Below, in pieces: positions 1-6,252 of a DNA stretch of 9,155 nt. The stretch covers positions 1 to 9,155 of the forward strand of contig PLSZ01000150.1 of NCBI GenBank assembly GCA_003164305.1, written 5' to 3'. A model generated the notes under the pieces. That model made no database searches. It was not told the DNA's origin and saw only the letters and a list, made by a program, of their open reading frames with translations. The position numbers were made by a program, and so were the translations under genes. Source of the stretch: Acetobacteraceae bacterium. GTDB lineage: Bacteria; Pseudomonadota; Alphaproteobacteria; Acetobacterales; Acetobacteraceae. Position 1 is the stretch's first letter. Every line of letters starts with the position of its first letter.

Positions 1-908
1 CCCAGTCGGCGGTTCAGGGCGATGATCTGTTCGGCGACCTCATCGGGCGAACCGATCAGGAACCGATCGCCGATCAGGCTGGTGAATTCCTGGCCGAGGC
101 CGCTGTCGTCAGCCGGCATGTCCTGACGCCAGGAGTGATAAGCCGCGTATTTCGCGCCAAGATACGGCGCGCACAGCCGGATCGCCTCTTCCCGGGTTTT
201 CGCGACGAACACCTCGCGCCGCATGGGCAACTCGGTTGGAAACGGCTTGCCGGCGGCGTCGAGGGCGCGCCGGTACAGTTCCATCTGACGCTCCAGCGCC
301 GGGATTTCGACCGCGGGCCCGATGTACCAGCAATCGCCAAGCCGCGCCGCGCGCTCGACCGCCGGGTCGGCGTTGGCGCCGATCCAGATCGGCGGATGCG
401 GGCGTTGCAACGGTTTGGGCAGGCACGACGCGTCGTCGAGTTCGAAATGGGCCGCTTTCATCTGGACCTTTTCCTCGGTCCACAGCCGCTTGATGGCGAT
501 CAGATTGGCCTCGAACCGGCGCACGCGCTGCGCCCTGGGCACGCCAAACGCCTTGAACTCGACATCGCGATAGCCGAGGCCGACCCCCAGAATGATTTTG
601 CCGCCGCAGATCACGTCGAGGGTCGCGAACTCCTCGGCGACATGCAGCGGGGACAGCAGCGGCAACAGCAGCACGCCGGCGTTCAGGCGCAGGCGCGGCG
701 CCTCGGCGGCGAAGCGCGCGAGCATCGGGACAAGCTGCAGCATCTGAAACGGGTAGGCGCTGTAATGGGCCGTCTTGGTGATCGAGTCGAAGCCGAGCCG
801 ATCCGCCAGGCGAACGAACGCCAGGGTCTCCTGGAAGCGGCGGGAGATATCCTCATTTTCCTCCGCCTGGCCGCGGACGACCAGGCCGAACTGGAATTGT
901 GTCGTCAT
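1..908 (-). CDS. LLM class flavin-dependent oxidoreductase, 3' end cut by window edge
   Basis: The frame is open from an ATG at 908 to base 1 (302 codons visible, no stop), so the C-terminus lies outside. Luciferase-like monooxygenases are TIM-barrel enzymes that use reduced FMN or F420, typically 330-360 residues, so perhaps 30-60 are missing. Visible family signatures are an N-terminal FQFGLVV strand, the PLLSPLHVAEEFATLD block (83-98), GGKIILGVGLGYRDVEF (102 onward), LPKPLQRPHPPIWIGA in the middle, and FLIGSPDEVAEQI near the visible end. A GGAGAG Shine-Dalgarno (917-922) lies 8 bases upstream of the ATG. The gene follows tctA after 62 bases on the same strand, so it is probably cotranscribed with the transporter and may act on the imported compound. 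Family assignment is secure. Cofactor (FMN or F420) and substrate are not determinable here. Confidence 0.9.
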   Translation of the reverse strand, partial: MTTQFQFGLVVRGQAEENEDISRRFQETLAFVRLADRLGFDSITKTAHYSAYPFQMLQLVPMLARFAAEAPRLRLNAGVLLLPLLSPLHVAEEFATLDVICGGKIILGVGLGYRDVEFKAFGVPRAQRVRRFEANLIAIKRLWTEEKVQMKAAHFELDDASCLPKPLQRPHPPIWIGANADPAVERAARLGDCWYIGPAVEIPALERQMELYRRALDAAGKPFPTELPMRREVFVAKTREEAIRLCAPYLGAKYAAYHSWRQDMPADDSGLGQEFTSLIGDRFLIGSPDEVAEQIIALNRRL

Positions 909-970
909 CCTTTGTGCTCTCCAATCGGCGGCAGGATACAGGCATGCGGCCCGGGATCAACGGCCGTGAT

Positions 971-2491
971 TCATGCCGCTGGCGCCAACAGAGCGGGCCG
1001 CTTGTGGCGTCCGATCAGCCAGAAGACGGTTTGCGCCACGATCAGCAGCACGCACAGGCCGATGACCGCCGCGCTGATCGGACGCTCCAGAAAATACCAA
1101 AGATCGCCGTTGGAAATCAGCATGGCGCGGCGGAAGTTCTCTTCCACTCGCGGGCCCAGTACGAAGCCGAGCAGGATCGGCGCCGGATGAAACCCCAGGC
1201 GCAGCAAGATATAACCGGCGACGCCGATCACGATGGTTTCGCCGACATCGAAATAGCTGTTTTGCGCGCTGTAGACTCCGATGCAGACGAAGAACAGCGC
1301 GGCCGGATAGAGGAACCGGTAGGGCAGCTTCAGCAGCTTCACCCAAAGTCCGATCATCGGCACGTTCAGGATGACCAGCAGAATGTTGCCGATCCAGAAG
1401 CTGGCGATCAGCCCCCAGAAGATGTCCGGCTGCTCTTTGATCAGATGCGGGCCGGGCGCGATGCCCTGGATCATCAGCGCGCCCAGAAGCAACGCCATCA
1501 CCGCGTCGCCGGGAATGCCGAGGCACATCGTCGGAATGAAATCGCCCTGCACCGAGGCGTGGGTCGAGGCCTCGGGACAGGCGACACCCTCGATCGCGCC
1601 TTTGCCGAACCGCTCCGGCGTGCGGGAAATCTTCTTTTCCGTTGCGTACGACACGAACGAGGCGATGGTCGGGCCGGTGCCGGGGATCAGCGAACACATG
1701 GCGCCGATCAAGGTGCCTCGAATCATGGCGGGGATGGATCGGCCGAGATCCTCGCGGCTGGGGCGCATGTCGCGGAGGCGGACGTTGACGGTTTCGGCGT
1801 GCACCGGCGCCAGGCGATTGACGTTCTTGATGAACTCGGCGAGCCCGAAAAGACCCAGCGCCAGCGCCACGATTTCGATGCCGCCATAAAGATCCAGCAC
1901 GCCGTAGGTAAATCGCGCCGAGCCCGTGTTGATGTCGGTGCCGACCGTGCCGAGCATCAGGCCCAGCGTGGTCATCGCGACTCCTTTGATCGCGGAACCG
2001 CGTGCCAACGTGGAACCCGCGAGCAAGCCCAGAAGCATGATCGAACTGATCTCCGCTGGGCCAAAGGCGAAGGCGACGCGGGTGAGCACCGGGGCGAAGA
2101 ACACCATCTCGGTGATGCCGAACGACGCGCCGACGAACGACGCGATCATGGTGATGGCCAGCGCCGTGCCGCCCTTGCCTTGCCGTGTCAGCGGATAGCC
2201 GTCGAGGCAGGTAACGGCATGCGGTGGATGGCATGGCAAGTTCAGCAAGATCGAGCAGATGGCTCCGCCGTACTGGGAGCCGTAGAAAATCCCGGCCAGC
2301 ATCAGGATCGCGGCGACCGGCTTCATCGCGAAGGTCAGCGGCAGCAGCAAAGAGATCGCCGCCATCGCGCCCATGCCGGGCAGCACGCCGACGACCTGGC
2401 CGATCAATACGCCGAGAAAACAATACAGCAGATTATGCGGCTCCAACGCCACGCCGAAGCCATGCCAGAGATCGGAAAGGGCCGTCAGCAT
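971..2491 (-). CDS. tctA: TctA-family large membrane subunit of tripartite tricarboxylate transporter
   Basis: A 506-residue, very hydrophobic protein, the usual TctA length of about 500. In the TTT system TctA is the multi-spanning inner-membrane channel that imports carboxylates delivered by a periplasmic TctC receptor. Hallmarks are GVLPGMG (35-41) followed by a hydrophobic LLLPLTF stretch, the GIFYGSQYGG segment, a DGYPL motif (97-101), a second PGTGPT loop (270-275), and the CPEAS...GDFIPTMCLGIPGD region (IPGD 326-329) followed by GALMIQGIAPGP. The two PG-rich loops match the internally duplicated architecture of the family. The ATG at 2491 was chosen because it overlaps the tctB stop (TGATG), which suggests translational coupling. 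The open frame continues further upstream, but only as antisense to nothing and inside tctB. One oddity is CHPPH (87-91), where relatives usually have an IPGE-like sequence. Confidence 0.95.
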   Translation of the reverse strand: MLTALSDLWHGFGVALEPHNLLYCFLGVLIGQVVGVLPGMGAMAAISLLLPLTFAMKPVAAILMLAGIFYGSQYGGAICSILLNLPCHPPHAVTCLDGYPLTRQGKGGTALAITMIASFVGASFGITEMVFFAPVLTRVAFAFGPAEISSIMLLGLLAGSTLARGSAIKGVAMTTLGLMLGTVGTDINTGSARFTYGVLDLYGGIEIVALALGLFGLAEFIKNVNRLAPVHAETVNVRLRDMRPSREDLGRSIPAMIRGTLIGAMCSLIPGTGPTIASFVSYATEKKISRTPERFGKGAIEGVACPEASTHASVQGDFIPTMCLGIPGDAVMALLLGALMIQGIAPGPHLIKEQPDIFWGLIASFWIGNILLVILNVPMIGLWVKLLKLPYRFLYPAALFFVCIGVYSAQNSYFDVGETIVIGVAGYILLRLGFHPAPILLGFVLGPRVEENFRRAMLISNGDLWYFLERPISAAVIGLCVLLIVAQTVFWLIGRHKRPALLAPAA

Positions 2492-3027
2492 CAGCGAAAT
2501 CCAAACAGCGGAATGGGGATTTTCAGAATGAGGCCGAACAGCACGCAGCCGAACACGGTCACGCCGGCGGCGAGGGCCAGCGCGGTGATCGGGGTTGTCG
2601 TCCGGTCGCCGATGGCGGCGACGAACACGCAGCCGAAGATGGCCGGGGCGAGGCCGGCGTGTTGCCCAAGCAGAATAAATCCGACGGCGCCCAGAAGGAT
2701 GCAGACCGCGCCGCGCCAGTCGGGTGTGTCGGGCGAGTCGGCGATGTCGGACTCGGCTGTCTGGCCGGCCAGCGCGATCATCAGGCCGAGCGCGCACAGC
2801 ACGACGCCGAGCGCCATCGGTACAAAGCCGGGACCCATCTCGGAAAGTGTGCCGGTGCCCAGTCGCCGGCCTTCCAGCAGGGCGACGAGGCCGAAGAGCG
2901 CGATCAAACCTCCCGCGAAAAATTCGCGTCTGGATTTCGTCCGGACCAACACCGCGTCCTGTTCCTGAATCGCGGAACCTGGCGGTGCGCCGCCCGGTTT
3001 CCTCCGCGTTGTTGTTGACCCAAACAC
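2491..3027 (-). CDS. tctB: TctB-family small membrane subunit of tripartite tricarboxylate transporter
   Basis: A 178-residue protein with four predicted hydrophobic spans, the TctB topology: about 36-51, 68-90, the WRGAVCILLGAVGFILL segment, and the C-terminal ALAAGVTVFGCVLFGLIL segment. The family signature GTGTLSEMGPGFVP lies at about 57-70, just after the first span, and the protein ends in the typical KIPIPLFGF-like tail. TctB is the poorly conserved small partner of TctA. I placed the start at GTG 3027 because a strong GGGAGG ribosome-binding site (3035-3040) sits 7 bases upstream, and no ATG in this frame lies between there and the first membrane span. This gives a basic, proline- and glycine-rich cytoplasmic leader of about 35 residues. 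The stop overlaps the tctA start by one base. A shorter GTG start inside the leader is possible. Confidence 0.88.
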   Translation of the reverse strand: MFGSTTTRRKPGGAPPGSAIQEQDAVLVRTKSRREFFAGGLIALFGLVALLEGRRLGTGTLSEMGPGFVPMALGVVLCALGLMIALAGQTAESDIADSPDTPDWRGAVCILLGAVGFILLGQHAGLAPAIFGCVFVAAIGDRTTTPITALALAAGVTVFGCVLFGLILKIPIPLFGFR

Positions 3028-3034
3028 GTCAGAA

Positions 3035-3040
3035 CCTCCC
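3035..3040 (-). promoter_or_regulatory. Ribosome-binding site that fixes the GTG start of tctB
   Basis: Read on the minus strand this is GGGAGG, 7 bases before GTG 3027. The match and spacing are near ideal, which supports the non-ATG start against starts further in. Confidence 0.75.
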
Positions 3041-3126
3041 TGTCGTGTCAATCGCCTCGAACTCGATGCTGCCGGGGTTCTCGACATTGGCGGTGCGGGA
3101 GTGCGACCATGATTGGAACGGACGGT

Positions 3127-3133
3127 GAGGGAG
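3127..3133 (+). promoter_or_regulatory. Ribosome-binding site favouring the GTG start of the first tctC
   Basis: GAGGGAG ends 8 bases before GTG 3142. The alternative ATG 3109 has its own GGGAG at 3097-3101, so the choice rests mainly on the alignment of the signal peptide with the neighbouring paralogue. Confidence 0.5.
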
Positions 3134-3141
3134 CGAAACGA

Positions 3142-4101
3142 GTGTTCAAGGCATTCCTGATCGGGGTGGCCATGTTGGCTTGCGCGGGATCGGCCGCGGT
3201 CGCGCAGCCGTATCCCTCGCATCCAGTGCGCTTCATCGTGCCGTTCGTGCCCGGCGGGGGCACCGACGCGCAGGTGCGCATTCTGGCCGACGCGCTCAGC
3301 CGCCGCCTGGGCCAGTCGTTCGTGGTCGAGAATCTGGGCGGTGCCGGCGGCACCATCGGCTTCAACATGGTCGCGCGCGCCGAGCCTGATGGTTACACCA
3401 TTCTCAGCACAACCCCAGCGTTTACCATCAATCCCTCGATCCAAAAGGACATCGCTTACGATCCGTTGCGCGACTTCGCCCCGGTGATCCAGACGACCAC
3501 CAGCCCGATCGTGCTGGTGGTCGCGACGGACTCGCCCATTCACACCGTGCGGGACCTGATCGACAAAGCGCGCGAGGCGCCTGGCCAAATAAAGTATGGC
3601 TCGGCGGGGATCGGGTCGATCGCGCATCTCAGTGGGGCGCTGTTCGCCGCGCTGGCGGATGTGAAGATGACGCACGTGCCGTATCGCGGCAGCGGTCCGT
3701 CGCTGATCGATCTGCTGGCGGGCCGGTTGCAGGTGCAGTTCGAGAACGCCGCGGCCGTGCTGCCGCAAATCCGCTCCGGCCAGTTGCGCGCGGTCGCGGT
3801 CGGCACGGCCAAACGCTCCTCCCTGCTGCCCGATGTGCCCACCATCGCCGAAACGGTTCCGGGGTATGAATCGAGCGCCTGGCTAGGGATTTTGGTGCCG
3901 CGCGCGACGCCTCGGCCGGTGATCGACCGCCTGAACGCGACGCTGAACGACATCCTGAACGATCCCGACGTGCAAAAGCCGCTGTCCGGTCTGGGCGTGG
4001 AGCGGATTGGCGGGCCGCCGGAGGTGTTCGGCGCGCTGCTTCAGGCTAAGGTCGCGGAAATGAAGATCGTGGCGAGGACGGCCAACCTGACGCGCCAATA
4101 G
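3142..4101 (+). CDS. tctC: Bug/TctC-family periplasmic solute receptor, copy 1 of a tandem pair
   Basis: A tripartite tricarboxylate transporter receptor of 319 residues from the GTG at 3142, the usual Bug length. In this family the two-lobed periplasmic protein binds a carboxylate and hands it to TctAB. The N-terminus is a Sec-type signal peptide (basic FKAF, hydrophobic core, likely cleavage after AVA at residue 21). Then come the first strand RFIVPFVPGGGTD (PGGGTD 37-42), the GAGGTIGFN loop, DGYTIL, the QIKYGSAGIGS loop, HVPYRGSGP, LLPDVPTIAE and the GGPPEVFG helix near the end. The GTG start aligns residue for residue with the downstream paralogue's ATG. ATG 3109 would add 11 residues including acidic ones ahead of the signal peptide. 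The gene is divergent from tctBA and 16 bases ahead of copy 2, so it is probably in an operon with it. Confidence 0.93.
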   Translation: MFKAFLIGVAMLACAGSAAVAQPYPSHPVRFIVPFVPGGGTDAQVRILADALSRRLGQSFVVENLGGAGGTIGFNMVARAEPDGYTILSTTPAFTINPSIQKDIAYDPLRDFAPVIQTTTSPIVLVVATDSPIHTVRDLIDKAREAPGQIKYGSAGIGSIAHLSGALFAALADVKMTHVPYRGSGPSLIDLLAGRLQVQFENAAAVLPQIRSGQLRAVAVGTAKRSSLLPDVPTIAETVPGYESSAWLGILVPRATPRPVIDRLNATLNDILNDPDVQKPLSGLGVERIGGPPEVFGALLQAKVAEMKIVARTANLTRQ

Positions 4102-4117
4102 GCGAGGGAACCCATCA

Positions 4118-5080
4118 ATGATCAAGGCATGTCTGGTCGCCGCGGCGATGGCGCTCGCGACCCTGTCTGCCGCGTCCGCCGAGGACGCGTATCCGGCCCA
4201 TTCCATCCGCTTCATCGTGCCGTTCGCGCCGGGCGGCGGCACCGACGGTCAATGTCGCGTCCTGGCCGAGGCCGTCGGCAAGCGGTTGGGCCAGACTTTG
4301 GTGGTGGAGAACACCGCCGGCGCCGGCGGCACCATCGGCTTCAATCTGGTCGCCCGCGCCGATCCGGACGGCTACACGATTCTCAGCGCGACGCCCGGCT
4401 TCGCGATCAATCCGTTCATTCAGAAAGACATCGCCTACGATCCGGCGAAGGATTTCACCCCGGTGATCGAGGCCACGACCAGCCCGGTCATCCTGGTCGT
4501 GACGCCGGACTCGCCGGTCCACACGGTGCGCGACCTGTTGGACATGGCGAAGGAGAATCCGGGCCAAATCCGTTACGGTTCCGCCGGGATCGGCTCGATC
4601 GCGCACCTCAGCGCGGCGCTGCTGGGGTCTTTGGGTCATGTGAAGTTCACCCATGTGCCGTATCGCGGCAGCGAGCCGGCGATGATCGATCTCTTGGCCG
4701 GGCGTTTGCAATTCGAGGTGGAGAACGCGACATCAGTCCTGCCGCGCATCCGAGGCGGCCAGTTGCGCGCGGTCGCCGTGGGCACCGCCACGCGATCCGC
4801 TCTGCTGCCCGACGTGCCGACCATCGCCGAGACGTTGCCAGGATACGAGTCCAGCGGCTGGTTCGGAATTCTGGTGCCGGCGAAAACGCCCCCGGCCGTG
4901 GTCGCTCGATTGAACGCCGCGTTCAACGAGAGCCTCGCCGATCCGGACGTGAAGAAGGCGCTGTCCGCGTTCGGAGTCGAACTGGTCGGCGGGCCGCCGG
5001 AGGTGTTTGGCGCTTACCTCAAGGCGAAACTGGCGGAACTGAAAACGGTCGCCGAGGCGGCGAACCTGGTGCCGCGGTAG
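4118..5080 (+). CDS. tctC: Bug/TctC-family periplasmic solute receptor, copy 2 of a tandem pair
   Basis: A 320-residue receptor starting at ATG 4118, with GAGGGAA (4104-4110) 7 bases upstream. The signal peptide has a likely cleavage after ASA at residue 21. The mature part carries RFIVPFAPGGGTD (PGGGTD 38-43), GAGGTIGFN, DGYTILSATP, QIRYGSAGIGS, HVPYRGSEP, LLPDVPTIAE and GGPPEVFG. It aligns without gaps to the preceding copy after the signal peptide, about 70% identical by hand count (roughly 75% in the first two thirds, about 60% in the last 66 residues). That points to tandem duplication followed by divergence. The pair is likely cotranscribed. Substitutions such as TTP to ATP with PAF to PGF, and YRGSGPS to YRGSEPA, fall near loops that line the binding cleft in this family, so the two may differ in ligand preference (inference). 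Confidence 0.94.
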   Translation: MIKACLVAAAMALATLSAASAEDAYPAHSIRFIVPFAPGGGTDGQCRVLAEAVGKRLGQTLVVENTAGAGGTIGFNLVARADPDGYTILSATPGFAINPFIQKDIAYDPAKDFTPVIEATTSPVILVVTPDSPVHTVRDLLDMAKENPGQIRYGSAGIGSIAHLSAALLGSLGHVKFTHVPYRGSEPAMIDLLAGRLQFEVENATSVLPRIRGGQLRAVAVGTATRSALLPDVPTIAETLPGYESSGWFGILVPAKTPPAVVARLNAAFNESLADPDVKKALSAFGVELVGGPPEVFGAYLKAKLAELKTVAEAANLVPR

Positions 5081-5092
5081 TTTCGGGCACGA

Positions 5093-6067
5093 CTATTGCG
5101 CATGCACGCCGGTTTCGGCGACGACCCTGGTCCATCGCTCGATCTCGGTTTTGATCAGAGCGGCGTATTCGGCGGGCGTGTTCGTCACCGGCTCGGCGCC
5201 CGACGTCAATAGTTTCGTCCGCGTGGCATCGTCCGCGACGGCGGCGATCACGGCTTTGTTCAGGGCCGCGACGATCTCGGGCGGCGTGCCGGCCCTCGCG
5301 AGCAAACCGAACCAGGCGGACACGTCGTAACCGGGCAATCCGCTTTCGGCGAATGTCGGAAGCTCCGGCGCCATTGCGGTCCGCGCGGCGGTCGTCACGG
5401 CGATGCCGCGGATCTGGCCCGACCGGATCAGCGGAAGCGATGACGGTAGATTGTCGAACGCCATTTTGATCTGCCCGCCAAGCAGGTCCGTGAGCATGGG
5501 CGCGGCGCCGCGATAGGGCACATGTACGATGTTTACCTTCGCCATGACTTTCAGCAGTTCGCCACACATATGCGGGGACCCGCCGACACTCGTCGAGCCG
5601 AACGTGAACTTTCCCGGGCTCGCGCGCACCAATGCCAGCAGCTCCTGCAAATTGTTCGCGGGCACGCTTGGATGCACGGACAAGACGTTCGGTGTCGTCG
5701 CGATCAGGGAAATCGGCGCGAAGTCCGTGGCGAAATTGAACGGCTGGGTTTTGTAGACGGCGACGTTGATCGCCTGACCGAGCGTGGCCAGCAACAATGT
5801 CCCGCCGTCCGGCGCTGCTTTGGCCACCGCCTCGGTGCCGATCATGCCTCCGGCGCCCGATCGGTTGTCGATGAAGAACGATTGCCCCATCAACTCGGCC
5901 AGCCGCATCGCGATGACGCGGCCGACGATATCGGTGGTGCCGCCAGGCGGATAGGGCACGATCACGCGTACCGGACCGGCCGGGTACGATGGGTCGGCCC
6001 ACGCGGTTGCGCGGGACAGGAGAGGGGCGAGCGCGGCGACGCGGGTCAGCAGGGTACGGCGATGCAT
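5093..6067 (-). CDS. Bug-family periplasmic solute receptor, third and divergent copy
   Basis: A 324-residue receptor on the opposite strand, converging on copy 2 with only 12 bases between stop codons. The leader starts MHRRTLLTR, with adjacent arginines and a hydrophobic core and likely cleavage after AWA (residue 24). The RR pair could signal Tat export, but the full Tat consensus is not met. Family features are VRVIVPYPPGGTTD (PGGTTD 41-46), the SGAGGMIGTEAVAKAAPDG loop, GKFTFGSTSVGGS, HVPYRGAAPML and AFAESGLPGYDV-like sequence near the end of lobe two. It is clearly less similar to the tandem pair than they are to each other. ATG 6067 has only a weak GGAAA (6075-6079) upstream. The gene is divergent from the FAD protein, and orphan Bug receptors away from tctAB are common. 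The ligand is unknown; it may share the TctAB channel nearby. Confidence 0.92.
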   Translation of the reverse strand: MHRRTLLTRVAALAPLLSRATAWADPSYPAGPVRVIVPYPPGGTTDIVGRVIAMRLAELMGQSFFIDNRSGAGGMIGTEAVAKAAPDGGTLLLATLGQAINVAVYKTQPFNFATDFAPISLIATTPNVLSVHPSVPANNLQELLALVRASPGKFTFGSTSVGGSPHMCGELLKVMAKVNIVHVPYRGAAPMLTDLLGGQIKMAFDNLPSSLPLIRSGQIRGIAVTTAARTAMAPELPTFAESGLPGYDVSAWFGLLARAGTPPEIVAALNKAVIAAVADDATRTKLLTSGAEPVTNTPAEYAALIKTEIERWTRVVAETGVHAQ

Positions 6068-6088
6068 GGACGGATTTCCAGGGGTTTT

Positions 6089-6107
6089 GTTGAATTGACG
6101 TCAACGT
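6089..6107. promoter_or_regulatory. Candidate operator: palindrome TTGACGTCAA upstream of the third receptor
   Basis: The perfect 10-base palindrome TTGACGTCAA lies at 6095-6104. An inverted repeat GTTGA/TCAAC at 6089-6093 and 6101-6105 encloses part of it. It sits 22 bases upstream of the start codon at 6067, where a repressor would block transcription or initiation. On the minus strand the site reads ACGTTGACGTCAATTCAAC, which resembles the site at 6202-6218. The regulator is unknown and function is inferred from symmetry and position only. Confidence 0.4.
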
Positions 6108-6201
6108 ATCAGCACGGAGCCAAAGCGGCGAGGGACGCGCGGGCCGTCTGTCGCGGCATATGGGCCAACCGTGGGGTCCGGCTCATTCCGGCGGCGCGCG
6201 A

Positions 6202-6218
6202 ACGTTGCTCAATTGAAG
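6202..6218 (+). promoter_or_regulatory. Candidate operator upstream of the FAD protein, partner of the site at 6089
   Basis: The sequence is ACGTTGCTCAATTGAAG, with the 8-base palindrome TCAATTGA at 6209-6216. With a two-base gap it matches the minus-strand reading of 6089-6107 at ACGTTG and TCAATT-AA. It ends 34 bases before the ATG at 6253. The two sites therefore stand in mirror arrangement, each near one of the divergent genes. Confidence 0.3.
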
Positions 6219-6252
6219 GCGCCATGCATTCTGGACTCTCAAGGAGCCAGTC

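Larger units (their letters stand above)
3028..3141. other. Divergent spacer between tctB and the first tctC
   Basis: This 114-base region must hold the promoters for both arms of the transporter locus. No convincing paired -35/-10 elements are visible in either direction. A TTGACA on the minus strand (3045-3050) has no -10 partner at a usable distance. The plus strand carries two ribosome-binding candidates, GGGAG at 3097-3101 and GAGGGAG at 3127-3133. These serve the two possible tctC starts, ATG 3109 and GTG 3142. Confidence 0.5.

Noticed and set aside
971..2797. A longer tctA frame of 608 residues
   Set aside because: The added 102 residues lie inside tctB in another frame and are arginine-rich. 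The ATG overlapping the tctB stop gives the standard TctA length.
899..2968. A 689-codon open frame on the plus strand
   Set aside because: It lies antisense to tctA and tctB. Its product is rich in R, Q, D, A and H with no family motifs, as expected from the GC-biased third positions of the real genes.
3045..3050. TTGACA on the minus strand as a tctB -35 element
   Set aside because: A 17-base spacer would put the -10 at CGTGTT, on the start codon itself and past the ribosome-binding site, so it cannot serve this gene.
2491..3768. A longer minus-strand frame extending tctB to a 425-residue protein
   Set aside because: The extra part is antisense to the first tctC and lacks membrane character. 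The ribosome-binding site at 3035-3040 supports the short form.
5069..5090. GTGCC/GGCAC inverted repeat at the convergent gene ends as a terminator
   Set aside because: Only 5 pairs, located partly inside the coding end, and no T-tract on either strand.
4129..5154. A 341-codon open frame overlapping the second tctC in another frame
   Set aside because: It is arginine-rich with no recognisable domain, and is a shadow of the real gene.
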